Below are positions 38,844 through 47,361 of a stretch of 53,547 nucleotides of DNA, piece after piece; the first letter of the stretch is position 1, and each line of letters opens with the position of its first letter. The DNA lies in assembly GCA_002329075.1 (NCBI GenBank), contig DCXR01000062.1, forward strand, positions 1 through 53,547. The letters run 5' to 3'. A model generated the notes under the pieces. The model saw only the letters and a program-made list of their open reading frames with translations. It was not told where the DNA came from and searched no databases. The position numbers were made by a program, and so were the translations under genes. This stretch comes from Candidatus Neomicrothrix sp. UBA2131 (GTDB taxonomy: Bacteria > Actinomycetota > Acidimicrobiia > Acidimicrobiales > MedAcidi-G1).

Positions 38844-39620
38844 GTGCCGGCAGTCGACGGCGACCGCTTCGGCTCCCGGGCGGCCGACTACGCCCACCAC
38901 CGTGCCGAGTTCCCGGCGGACGCGGTTGACCGCCTGGTCGGGCACGGCGTGGGCCGACCCGGCCAGAGGCTGCTCGACATCGGTTGCGGGACGGGGACGC
39001 TGGCGCGCCAGTTCGCGGCCAGGGGATGTCTGGTGACCGGGCTGGACGTCGACGGGCGGATGCTGGAAGCGGCAGGTTCCCTTGCCGCAGCCGAGGGTGC
39101 CGAGGTGGTCTGGGTGGAGGCTCCTGCCGAGCGGACCGGACTGCCGGACGGGTCCTTCGAGGCGGTCGCCGCTGCACAGTGCTGGCACTGGTTCGACGGT
39201 TTGGCGGCTGCCGTGGAGGTCCGTCGCCTGTTGGTGCCGGGTGGCCTGCTGGCGATCGGGAACTTCGACTGGTTGCCGGTCCCCGGTTCGGTGTCCGGGG
39301 AGTCCGAGTCCCTGATCCAGGCCCACCACCCGGCCTGGGACCTGGGAGGTGTACGCGAGCCTCTCCCGGAGGCGATCGAACAGGTCGAGAAGGCAGGATT
39401 CACGGTCTTCGAGACCTGGGTCGAGGACGTCGACGTGCCCTATGCGACCGAGTCGTGGCGTCGTCGGATCGGCGGCAGCGCTGCCATCGTCAACCTCGAG
39501 CCGGCGGCGGCAGAGGCCTTCGACCGTGAACTGAAGGCGTTGCTCGACGAGCGCTTTCCCGGTGACGAGGTCGAGGCCCCCCACCGGGTCTCGGTGTTGG
39601 TGGCCCGGGCGCCGGGCTAG
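38844..39620 (+). CDS. Class I SAM-dependent methyltransferase
   Basis: 258 aa. FGSRAADYAHHRAEFPADAV is the opening of the family of small methyltransferases with an N-terminal YxxxRP-like motif; LLDIGCGTGTLARQFAARG is motif I; VTGLDVDGRMLEAAG motif II; and EAVAAAQCWHWFD the motif IV region with the HWFD typical of this subgroup. The substrate is unknown. The GTG follows the dtd stop by 2 bases, so the two genes are co-translated. It converges with lnt with a 4-base overlap. Confidence 0.9.
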   Translation: MPAVDGDRFGSRAADYAHHRAEFPADAVDRLVGHGVGRPGQRLLDIGCGTGTLARQFAARGCLVTGLDVDGRMLEAAGSLAAAEGAEVVWVEAPAERTGLPDGSFEAVAAAQCWHWFDGLAAAVEVRRLLVPGGLLAIGNFDWLPVPGSVSGESESLIQAHHPAWDLGGVREPLPEAIEQVEKAGFTVFETWVEDVDVPYATESWRRRIGGSAAIVNLEPAAAEAFDRELKALLDERFPGDEVEAPHRVSVLVARAPG

Positions 39621-41119
39621 ACGGGCTCCGGGGAGGGCCTGCGCCGTTCCGGAATCCAGGCTACTGCCAACAGGCCCAGGCCCAGGGCCAGCATCGGCCA
39701 CGGTCCGAACCGGGTGGCCCAGGTGTTTCCGCCCCGGAGTTCGACGGTGGCATGCAGCACGGCCTGTTCCGACACGCCGGTGCGGTCGAGGACCCGGCCC
39801 TGTGCGTCGATGACGGCGCTGAACCCGGTGGGTGCCGCCTGGAGAAGCCACCTTCCGGTCTCGAGCGCACGGAGGCGACTTGAGGCCACCTGCTGCGACT
39901 GGAGGATCGCCAACCAGTAGCTGGCCCCGTTGGTCGGGTTGAGGAGGACCTCGGCGCCGTCGGCGGCGGCGTCGCGGGTGCGGTGCTCGAAGAACACCTC
40001 CCACGAGATGGCCACGCCGAGGCGACCGATGCTGGAGTCGAGGACGGCGGGACCGGTGCCGGGCAGGACGTCGCGGGCAGGCAGGTCGGTCCCCGAGACC
40101 GCCTCGAGGAGGCCGCGGAACGGGACGAACTCCCCGAAGGGGACGGTTCGGACCTTGTCGTAGCGGTCGACGACCCGTCCGTCCGGCTCCATCGCCGTCG
40201 AGTAGTTGAGGTTCGCCGTGGCGATCGTGGGGTGGCGGTGGAACCAGCCCGGTACGAGGACGGCGTCGAGTCGACGGGCCTCGGCTTCGAGGGCGTCGGC
40301 GGCATCGTCGGCGTAGAGGCGGTCCGGCGACCGCACGCCGTCGGCAGGTTCGGGTGCCGGGTTGACGACGTTCTCGGGCCACACCACGAGGTCGACCGGT
40401 GTCTCGACGAGTCGATTGGCCTCGAGTTGGTTTGCGAACACGACTGCTGCACCGGTCGGGGTGGCCCGCGTTCCCTGCGGTCCACCACCTTGGACGAGCG
40501 CCACGTCGATCTCACCGACCACGTGTCCGGAGGGAGCCAGGGCGGCGAGCACACCGCACAGGACGACGGCGCCGAGGGCACCGGCAACGGTGACGACCGA
40601 ACCGGTGCCGGCTCGGCGACCGTCGGCGAGGGCGCTCAGGCCGACACCGATCACGACGACGAGGGCGACGAGCAGGAGGGGGCCACCGACCCGGACCACG
40701 GGAGCGAGCGGGCCACCTGCCTGGCCCATCGGAAGTGTTGCAAGCGGAACGCCACCGAAGGGCACACTCCAGCGCACGAACTCAGCCAGGGTGACGGCGC
40801 CCACCAACCCGACCCGTCGACCGCGACCTGCGGGGACGACCATGGCCGCCAGACCGAAGAAGGCGCCGTGGAGGAGCAGGACGACCGGCCAGCCGGGTGG
40901 GGTGAGGTCCCACATCCAGAGGGTGCCGGGGGCCAGCCACACGGCGGTGACGAGCATCGTCCGGGCGAAGCGGCGTCCGCGCCGCTGTTCGGCGAGCAGT
41001 CGATCGAGGAGGGCGACCCCGGGGAAGGCCGCCGGCCACCAACCCCACGGCGGGATCGATGCGGCCAGCAGCAGACCGGCCGTCATTGCCAGGGCGATGG
41101 TGCGCCTTGGGGAGGCCAT
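39617..41119 (-). CDS. lnt: Apolipoprotein N-acyltransferase homologue, Cys-to-Ser active site
   Basis: 500 aa. The N-terminal half holds about six membrane segments (for example ALAMTAGLLLAASIPPWGWW and VVLLLHGAFFGLAAMVVPAG), and the C-terminal half is a nitrilase domain. Lnt transfers an acyl group to the N-terminal Cys of lipoproteins through a Glu-Lys-Cys triad. Here WPEN gives Glu249 and YDKVRTVPFGEFVPF gives Lys322, but the nucleophile motif reads VAISWEVFF with Ser372 where ICYE or ICWE normally has Cys. Surrounding blocks such as LLNPTNGASYW and SSRLRALETGRWLLQAAPTG are well kept, so decay is unlikely. Lipoprotein substrates exist: the 729-aa lipoprotein has a lipobox Cys. Confidence 0.9.
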   Translation of the reverse strand: MASPRRTIALAMTAGLLLAASIPPWGWWPAAFPGVALLDRLLAEQRRGRRFARTMLVTAVWLAPGTLWMWDLTPPGWPVVLLLHGAFFGLAAMVVPAGRGRRVGLVGAVTLAEFVRWSVPFGGVPLATLPMGQAGGPLAPVVRVGGPLLLVALVVVIGVGLSALADGRRAGTGSVVTVAGALGAVVLCGVLAALAPSGHVVGEIDVALVQGGGPQGTRATPTGAAVVFANQLEANRLVETPVDLVVWPENVVNPAPEPADGVRSPDRLYADDAADALEAEARRLDAVLVPGWFHRHPTIATANLNYSTAMEPDGRVVDRYDKVRTVPFGEFVPFRGLLEAVSGTDLPARDVLPGTGPAVLDSSIGRLGVAISWEVFFEHRTRDAAADGAEVLLNPTNGASYWLAILQSQQVASSRLRALETGRWLLQAAPTGFSAVIDAQGRVLDRTGVSEQAVLHATVELRGGNTWATRFGPWPMLALGLGLLAVAWIPERRRPSPEPV

Positions 41120-41346
41120 GGGGCTCAGCCGATCCGGGGGCCGGGCTGCCGGTTCCCCCTGGTGGGGCAGGCGCCCCGAACCTCGACCCCTGACTCCCCG
41201 GAGGGGGAGATCACCTGGTCGACCCACTTGCAGGGCGGTGTCGTTTCAGGAGCCACGCCCACCATCGAACCACGTTGCCGACCGGTTTCCTGTGTCGCCA
41301 GCGTTGCCCCGGGCGGAATCTGCACGAGATCCCGACAGGGACCCGC

Positions 41347-42714
41347 TCAGACCGTGTGAACCACCGCCGCAGCGGCCTCGGTGCCTGAGCGGATGCAGGC
41401 GGGGATGCCGACACCGTGCCGGAAGGCACCTGTGACCCGGAGGCCGGGGGCGGCTTCGGCAAGGCGATCGTCGATGGCGGCCATGCGATCGGCGTGGCCG
41501 GGAGCGAACTGTGGCAGCGATCGCGGCCAACGGGACACGCGCACAGCGTCGGGAGGTGCCTCGACACCGAGGGTCACGGCCAGGTCCCCGGCGAGGGCAC
41601 GTTGGAGGGTGTCGTCGTCCATCCCGGCATGACGGAAGTCGTCGTTGCGTCCGGCCGAGACGCGGAGCAGGACCCGGTCGCCGGTGCCGAGATGGGCCCA
41701 CTTGCTGCCGGCGTAGGAGCAGGCGGTCATGAACAGCCCTGCGTCCCGGGGGACCAGGAAGCCGCTCTGGTCCCCCGTCACATCGAGGTCGTTGCGTTGG
41801 AAGGCGAAGGCGGCGAGCGATACGGAGGCGTAGGGAACCTGCGCCAGGTGCTCGGCGGCCTCGGCCTGGATGGGGCCGAGGAGGTCGGCGGCCACGAAGG
41901 CGGGGACGGCCAGCACGACGGCGTCCGCCAACTCGACGCCACCGGTGGTTCCCACCAGCCATCCGGCGTCGTTGCGTTCCAGCCCGGTGACCGGGGAGTG
42001 CAGGCGGAGGCGGTTGCCCAGGCGCCCGACGAGCGTGTCGACGAGGTGGCCCATTCCGGACGGGTGGGCGTTGAAAACCGGCGCCGAAGGGTCGGCTTGT
42101 GCATGGAGGGAACGGAGGGCTGCCAGCAGGCCCTCGGGGCTGCGGGCCGCTGCGAGAAGTTGTGGCGCCATCACCTCGCAGCTCAGGTCGTCGGCCCGGC
42201 CGGCGTTGACGCCACCCAGCAGCACATCGACCAGGCGCTCGAAGACGGCGTCGCCAGCGCAGGAGCGGACCACCTGGCCTACGGAAAGATCGCCGCCGGC
42301 CAGGGGGGAATCAGGTAGCCCGGCGCCTGCGAGCCGTTCGATGTCCTCTGTCGGGAGCAGGCCCTTCTCGACAGAGTTCGGGTCCAGGGGGATACCGAGA
42401 ACGTTCGGCGACGGAAGGGGACGATGGATCCCGTCCAGCCAGACGGATGCCGCCCGTGCGTGTGGGGCCACGAGCTCGTCGTCCAGGCCCAGTTCCGTGC
42501 ACAGGTCGAGAGCCCACGGGACCCGGACGAGGAACGAGTCGGCCGCCTCGTCGACGGGAAGCCCGGCGAAGGGGCTGGTACGGATCAGGCCTCCCGGGGA
42601 GGCACATGCCTCGAGGACGACAACGTCGGTATCAGGATTGTCGGTCAGGAGACGATGGGCGGCTGCCAGCCCGGTGATCCCGGCACCTACGACGATGATG
42701 CGGCGATCAGCCAC
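41347..42714 (-). CDS. Coproporphyrinogen III/protoporphyrinogen oxidase (HemY/CgoX type)
   Basis: 455 aa FAD enzyme. IIVVGAGITGLAAAHRLL is the dinucleotide-binding loop; VVLEACASPGGLIRT follows; and the C-terminal GLRVTGAFRHGVGIPACIRSG is the FAD-closing motif of the HemY family. HemQ in this window implies the coproporphyrin-dependent route, so oxidation of coproporphyrinogen III (CgoX) is the likelier reaction. The GTG start at 42714 lies 2 bases after the hemE stop, forming hemE-cgoX. Confidence 0.92.
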   Translation of the reverse strand: MADRRIIVVGAGITGLAAAHRLLTDNPDTDVVVLEACASPGGLIRTSPFAGLPVDEAADSFLVRVPWALDLCTELGLDDELVAPHARAASVWLDGIHRPLPSPNVLGIPLDPNSVEKGLLPTEDIERLAGAGLPDSPLAGGDLSVGQVVRSCAGDAVFERLVDVLLGGVNAGRADDLSCEVMAPQLLAAARSPEGLLAALRSLHAQADPSAPVFNAHPSGMGHLVDTLVGRLGNRLRLHSPVTGLERNDAGWLVGTTGGVELADAVVLAVPAFVAADLLGPIQAEAAEHLAQVPYASVSLAAFAFQRNDLDVTGDQSGFLVPRDAGLFMTACSYAGSKWAHLGTGDRVLLRVSAGRNDDFRHAGMDDDTLQRALAGDLAVTLGVEAPPDAVRVSRWPRSLPQFAPGHADRMAAIDDRLAEAAPGLRVTGAFRHGVGIPACIRSGTEAAAAVVHTV

Positions 42715-42716
42715 GC

Positions 42717-43757
42717 TCAGCCCCCGGGCCGGTGGGCGTGGACGAGGTCGACAACGTGTTCGAGCACCGCAGGGTCCGTCTCGGGGAGTACCCCGTGGCC
42801 GAGGTTGAAGACGTGCCCCGGGTGGTCGCCATTGCGTCGCAGCACATCGGCAACCGCTGCGTCGACGGCCTCGATCGGGGCGAGGCAGACGGCGGGGTCG
42901 AGGTTGCCCTGGAGAACCGTGTCCGGGCCTGCCCGTCGACGGGCTTCGTCCAGGGGGACCCGCCAGTCGACACCGAGCACGTCGGAGCCGGCGGCAGCCA
43001 TCAGGTGGAGTATCTCGCCGGTGCCTACTCCGAAGTGAATTCCGGGAACGCCCAGGTCGGCGACCCGGTCGAAGACCGTTCGGCTGGCGGGAAGCACGTA
43101 CTTCTCGTAGACGGGGGGTGCCAGCGCACCGGCCCAACTGTCGAACAGTTGAAGTGCCTTGGCTCCGGCGTCGACCTGCGAGCGCAACGAGGCGACGGCG
43201 AGGTCGACCAGGCGGTCGAGCAGGGCGAACCAGAGGTCGGGGTCACCGAGCATCAGCGCCTTGGTGCGGGCGTATGTGCGGGACGGACCGCCCTCGATCA
43301 GGTAGGACGCGACGGTGAATGGCGCACCGGCGAAGCCGATCAGCGGGACTGTCAACTCGGTGGCCAGGGTCCTGACCGTCTCGAGCACGTATGGGGTGTC
43401 CGCTTCGGGATCGAGGGGCCGGAGCCGCTCGAGGTCGGCGGCCTGCTCGAAGGGCCGTTCGATCACCGGTCCGACACCCGGCTCCACGTCGACTCCGAAG
43501 CCGATGGCATGTACGGGGACGACGATGTCCGAGAACAGGATCGCAGCATCCGTGTCGTAGCGGCGGACGGGTTGCAGCGTGATCTCGGTGGCCAACCCGG
43601 GGTCGGCGATGGCGTCGAGGATGCTTCCGGTGCCCCGGATGGACCGGTATTCCGGCAGCGAGCGTCCCGCCTGGCGCATGAACCACACCGGCGTACGTTC
43701 GTGGGGCAGCCCCTGGCAGGCGGCCAGGAACGGATCTACTGGGGCCTCCGACTGCAT
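42717..43757 (-). CDS. hemE: Uroporphyrinogen decarboxylase
   Basis: 346 aa TIM-barrel enzyme converting uroporphyrinogen III to coproporphyrinogen III. PVWFMRQAGRSLPEYR is the N-terminal signature with the substrate-binding Arg residues. ILFSDIVVPVHAIGFGVDVE carries the catalytic Asp region, and GFAGAPFTVASYLIEGG and FNLGHGVLPETDP are further hallmarks. A GTG one codon upstream (43760) could also start it. It leads the hemE-cgoX pair. Confidence 0.96.
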   Translation of the reverse strand: MQSEAPVDPFLAACQGLPHERTPVWFMRQAGRSLPEYRSIRGTGSILDAIADPGLATEITLQPVRRYDTDAAILFSDIVVPVHAIGFGVDVEPGVGPVIERPFEQAADLERLRPLDPEADTPYVLETVRTLATELTVPLIGFAGAPFTVASYLIEGGPSRTYARTKALMLGDPDLWFALLDRLVDLAVASLRSQVDAGAKALQLFDSWAGALAPPVYEKYVLPASRTVFDRVADLGVPGIHFGVGTGEILHLMAAAGSDVLGVDWRVPLDEARRRAGPDTVLQGNLDPAVCLAPIEAVDAAVADVLRRNGDHPGHVFNLGHGVLPETDPAVLEHVVDLVHAHRPGG

Positions 43758-43794
43758 CACGGTGCGACGCTAGCGAACGGGTACCCGGAAGCCG

Positions 43795-44781
43795 TCAGGG
43801 CACGAGGTCCCGATCCTGGGCGGCGGCCGTGGCGAGCAGTCCCCGTGCACGTACCGATGCGGGGTGGGCCAGCCTCGCCAGGGTCGATATCCGTGTCGTT
43901 TCGCAGACCTCGCCGTTGGATGACGGGTCCAGATTGTCGGTGCCCCGCAGGGCGAGGTCGGCGGCGGTTGGTTCGAGGACCAGGATCGCTGTTCCACGGC
44001 GGCGTATCGCCTCGACCTCGCGTACCAGGGTGCGGCTGTGCCATGCCCGGCCGAGCGGGCCGCCGGGCCAGGTGTCGAGGCCGCGCACGGCCGTCATCGA
44101 GGACGAGACGACTACCAGGTCGAGGCCGAGCGTGGTGAGCAGGTCGGCGTTGGTCGTCGAGTGGATTCCCCCGTCCACGTACCGATGGCCGACCGACTCG
44201 ACCGGTCGGAGGAAACCCGGCACAGCACAGGAGGCCTGAACGGCCGTACCGATGTCGGCGTCGACGTCGTCGCGACCAAAGACGACCCGTCTTCCGGAGT
44301 CGAGGTCGACGGCGCAGATCCAGGTCGGCCGGTCGGGCCAGCGTGCGGGATGGAATTGTTCTGCCCGTTCCCGGAACAGGGTCCCGTCGAGCGTTCCTTC
44401 TGGAAGCAGGCCGGCGAGGGCGACGACCGGGCGGGGGCGTCCCCGGCCGAACATCCCACGGGCGACCAGCAGCGGGTTGGCCGGTCGAAGGGACTCCGGC
44501 CGGGGCGGCGTCGCCGGCAGGTCGTACGGGGTGGTCACCCGGTCGACGAGGGCCTGACCGTCGGGGGAGAGTGGGCGGCCGATGTAGTAGTTGGCCTGGT
44601 CGGCGGCGCCGAAGCCGGCGCGCAGGGTGATGGCCGAGGTCGCCCCGGCGCTGGTGCCGACGATCACGTCGGCCGTGCGGGGATCCCAACCGGTGGCCTC
44701 TGTGAGGGCCGAGAGCACGCCGGCGTGGTGGGCGGCTGCGTGCATGCCGCCGGCGCTGAGCACGAGTCCCACGGTGATCAT
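43795..44781 (-). CDS. Patatin-like phospholipase/acyl hydrolase
   Basis: 328 aa. SAGGMHAAAHHAGVL holds the glycine-rich oxyanion loop, VGTSAGATSAI the nucleophile elbow with Ser44, and HRYVDGGIHSTTNADLL the DGG with the catalytic Asp, together the Ser-Asp dyad of patatins. No signal peptide is seen, so it is probably cytoplasmic. The substrate (phospholipid or other acyl ester) is unknown. The preceding 200 bases hold the helD promoter region in the other direction. Confidence 0.92.
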   Translation of the reverse strand: MITVGLVLSAGGMHAAAHHAGVLSALTEATGWDPRTADVIVGTSAGATSAITLRAGFGAADQANYYIGRPLSPDGQALVDRVTTPYDLPATPPRPESLRPANPLLVARGMFGRGRPRPVVALAGLLPEGTLDGTLFRERAEQFHPARWPDRPTWICAVDLDSGRRVVFGRDDVDADIGTAVQASCAVPGFLRPVESVGHRYVDGGIHSTTNADLLTTLGLDLVVVSSSMTAVRGLDTWPGGPLGRAWHSRTLVREVEAIRRRGTAILVLEPTAADLALRGTDNLDPSSNGEVCETTRISTLARLAHPASVRARGLLATAAAQDRDLVP

Positions 44782-44885
44782 GGCGCCATCGTCGCACGCT
44801 GCGGCATGCAACGGGTGCCCGGGGTGTGGGCCCGCGATGTGGGCCCGGGGTGTGTGCCCGAAAGTGGGGGCGGCCTGAGGTTCAG

Positions 44886-44942
44886 TTGGCCGAAACGTGC
44901 TGTCCTGTAGAATCGTTTTCCGGCCAAAACGCGTGGTTGGCC
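44886..44942 (+). promoter_or_regulatory. Inverted-repeat promoter/leader of the HelD-like gene
   Basis: A promoter-like TTGGCC (44886-44891) - 16 bases - TAGAAT (44908-44913) lies ahead of the helicase gene. TTGGCCGAAACG (44886-44897) is an inverted match to CGTTTTCCGGCCAA (44914-44927) apart from a 2-base insertion, so the repeat brackets the promoter. GGCCAA (44922-44927) also pairs with TTGGCC (44937-44942). Operator or attenuator function is inference. Confidence 0.45.
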
Positions 44943-44981
44943 CTCGGAACCATCCTCGAGCACCCAGGAGAACCGGTCGAG

Positions 44982-47054
44982 ATGCATCCCGAACTCGTTT
45001 CGGAACAGGAGTACCTGAACCACGCGTTCTCCTGCCTGGAGGATGCAAGGGAGCGGGCGCTCCAGCTCACGGACATGGTCCAGGTGGGTCGAGGTGGTAC
45101 CAACCAGGCGCGGTTCGAGCGGGAGGCCATCTGGGATGCCGTGGCCACGCGGCTGGCCCAACTCGAGATGGGCGATGCGGCGCTGGTCTTCGGGCGGATC
45201 GACCAGGAGGATGGTGGCGGCGAAGGGGTCGGCGAGCCCCATGGCCGCTACTACATCGGCCGGGTCGGAGTCTGGGACGACGATCAGGAGCCTGTGGTAG
45301 TCGACTGGCGCGCTCCGATCGCCGAGGCCTTCTACCGTGCGACGGGCCGGATGCCGATGGGGCTCGAGCGTCGTCGCCACTTCGTGAGCCGGGGCCGCGA
45401 ACTGCTGGCCATCGAGGACGAGTTGTTCGGCGACGTCGAACGGTTCCGCGAAAATGGGAGCCTACGTGGAGAGGGCGCCCTCATCGCCGCCCTCGAGACG
45501 GCCCGCACCGGCCGCCTCGGCGACATCGTCGGCACCATCCAGACCGAGCAGGACCTGGTCATCCGGGCACCACTCCCCGGCGTGCTGGCCGTGCAGGGCG
45601 GACCGGGCACCGGCAAGACCGTCGTGGCGCTCCACCGGGCGGCCTACCTGCTCTACACGAACCGGTTCCCGCTCGAGGGCCAGGGTGTGCTCGTGGTGGG
45701 CCCGAACCGACTGTTCCTCGCCTACATCGAACAGGTCCTGCCGTCGCTCGGCGAGGCGGGTGTCGAGTTGGCGACCCTCTCCGACGTCGTGGCCGGGGCC
45801 AGCATCAGCGACCGTCACGATCCGGAAGAGGTCTCGAGGATCAAGGGCGACCTGTGCATGGTCCGGTTCCTGGCTCGTGGGGTACGCACCCGGCAGCGCC
45901 CCCTGCGTGACGACCTCCGGGTCGGCTATGGAGTGCGGTGGCTACGCATCACCGTCGAGCAGACGCAGCGGATCGTCGCAGAGGCCCGCCGCCGGTTCCG
46001 GACCCACAATGCCGCCCGGCGCTTCGTCGAGGAGGAGTTCTTCGGCGTTCTGGCCGAGAGCGCAGGATCCGATCTCGATGTCGAGGATGTCCGCGAGGGC
46101 CTGAAGGGAGAGTTGCCCGTGCGTCAGGCCTTGGACTGGATGTGGCCGGTCCTGAGCCCTTCGGAGATGCTCAACGACCTGTTCGGGTCACGGGCCCTGA
46201 TTCGGGCCGCCGACCCTTCGCTCGCCGAAGACGAGGTCGATGCCCTCCACCGACCACGCTCGACGGAACCGGAGAGCATCCGCTGGTCCGCTTCCGACGC
46301 CCCACTGCTCGACGAGGTCCGCGCTGTGCTCGGGGCCCGACCGGGAAGCGGTGGGGTCGACGCCGTCAGGACCTATGGCCACATCGTCGTGGACGAGGTC
46401 CAGGACCTCTCACCGATGGAGTTGCGGATGCTCGAGCGCCGTTCCCTGAACGGATCGATGACCGTGGTCGGCGACATCGCCCAGGCCACCGGAGCCTGGG
46501 TTCACGACGGTTGGGGGAGCATCCTCGACCACCTGCCGGACAAGCGTCCGCCACAGCACCATGAATTGACGGTCGGCTACCGGATTCCTGGACCGCTCAT
46601 GGGCCTGGCCTCCCGTGTGCTGGCCGTGGCCGTCCCGGGCCTCAAGCCCCCGGTCGCCGTGCGGGGAGACGGTGGTGAACCGCGTTTCGTTGCCACGGAC
46701 AGTGTCGCGGCATCGGTGGTGGCGGTGGTGGCCGAGGAGTCGACTGCGGTCGAGCCCGGCAATGTGGCCGTCATCGTCGCCGCATCGCAGGTCGAGGAGG
46801 TCGAGGCCGCTCTCGAGTCGGCCGGCATCGAGTTCGGACGGCCGAACCGGCACGGGTTGGACGCGTCGGTGGCCGTGGTGCCGGTGACGCTTGTCAAGGG
46901 CCTCGAGGTGGATGCAGCCGTCGTCGTCGAGCCCTCCCGGATCGTGGCTGAGCAGGCGCAGGGCCTGCGGGCCCTCTATGTGGCGCTCACCCGTGCCACA
47001 CAGCGCGTCTCGATCGTCCACGCGGAGCCGTTGCCGGAAATGCTCGTTTCCTGA
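44982..47054 (+). CDS. helD: HelD-like superfamily 1 helicase (RNA polymerase-recycling factor type)
   Basis: 690 aa. The N-terminal segment (HPELVSEQEYLNHAFSCLED, then ALQLTDMVQVG) is the helical arm of HelD proteins. It is followed by RYYIGRVGVWDDDQEPVVVDWRAPIAEAFYRAT, a HelD hallmark. Walker A GGPGTGKT is at 206-213, IVVDEVQDLSPMELRML is the Walker B/DEVQD near residue 470, and LRALYVALTRATQRVSIVH is SF1 motif VI. HelD/HelR releases stalled RNA polymerase and in some actinobacteria protects against rifamycins. The ATG at 44982 starts the HelD-like sequence; further upstream the frame covers the promoter. Confidence 0.92.
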   Translation: MHPELVSEQEYLNHAFSCLEDARERALQLTDMVQVGRGGTNQARFEREAIWDAVATRLAQLEMGDAALVFGRIDQEDGGGEGVGEPHGRYYIGRVGVWDDDQEPVVVDWRAPIAEAFYRATGRMPMGLERRRHFVSRGRELLAIEDELFGDVERFRENGSLRGEGALIAALETARTGRLGDIVGTIQTEQDLVIRAPLPGVLAVQGGPGTGKTVVALHRAAYLLYTNRFPLEGQGVLVVGPNRLFLAYIEQVLPSLGEAGVELATLSDVVAGASISDRHDPEEVSRIKGDLCMVRFLARGVRTRQRPLRDDLRVGYGVRWLRITVEQTQRIVAEARRRFRTHNAARRFVEEEFFGVLAESAGSDLDVEDVREGLKGELPVRQALDWMWPVLSPSEMLNDLFGSRALIRAADPSLAEDEVDALHRPRSTEPESIRWSASDAPLLDEVRAVLGARPGSGGVDAVRTYGHIVVDEVQDLSPMELRMLERRSLNGSMTVVGDIAQATGAWVHDGWGSILDHLPDKRPPQHHELTVGYRIPGPLMGLASRVLAVAVPGLKPPVAVRGDGGEPRFVATDSVAASVVAVVAEESTAVEPGNVAVIVAASQVEEVEAALESAGIEFGRPNRHGLDASVAVVPVTLVKGLEVDAAVVVEPSRIVAEQAQGLRALYVALTRATQRVSIVHAEPLPEMLVS

Positions 47055-47361
47055 TCAGGGGTTCCCTGGCCGCCTGCACCCCCGGGGCAGCGCCCCAACC
47101 GTCACGTCCACGCCGTACCTTCATCATGAGCACCTCCCCCTGACCTGACCCGGGCCCCTGCCGGGTGAATTCCGTGTTGGGTCAAGGAAGGTGCAGGGAC
47201 GCAGGTGGATGAACAGGATCGCCACCGCCATGAGCAGCTGGGGGCTGCTCTTCGGTGCCATGGTGCCTGCCTGACCGCTGATCTCCGATTCCCTATAGCG
47301 GGTCCAACGAATCGGGACTGATCGGCGGGATGCGGCTTCCCCCGGAGGCCGAACCTGAGCG
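47055..47361. other. Intergenic region between convergent helD and ABC permease genes
   Basis: 307 bases with no convincing gene. It contains small inverted repeats: GGGGC/GCCCC (47084-47096) and CCGATTC (47285-47291) with GAATCGG (47309-47315). Either might end transcription from the two converging genes, but none has a T tract. A 21-codon frame from ATG 47209 is not supported by anything else. Confidence 0.5.

Noticed and set aside
41120..41346. Possible 66-codon minus-strand gene (41125-41325) between lnt and the HemY/CgoX-type oxidase gene
   Set aside because: The product shows no recognisable motif, its composition is unconvincing and no ribosome-binding site is seen. The 227-base gap more likely holds the lnt promoter.
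47084..47096. GGGGC-AGC-GCCCC hairpin as terminator of helD
   Set aside because: The stem is only 5 bp with no T tract, so it is not reported as a terminator on its own.
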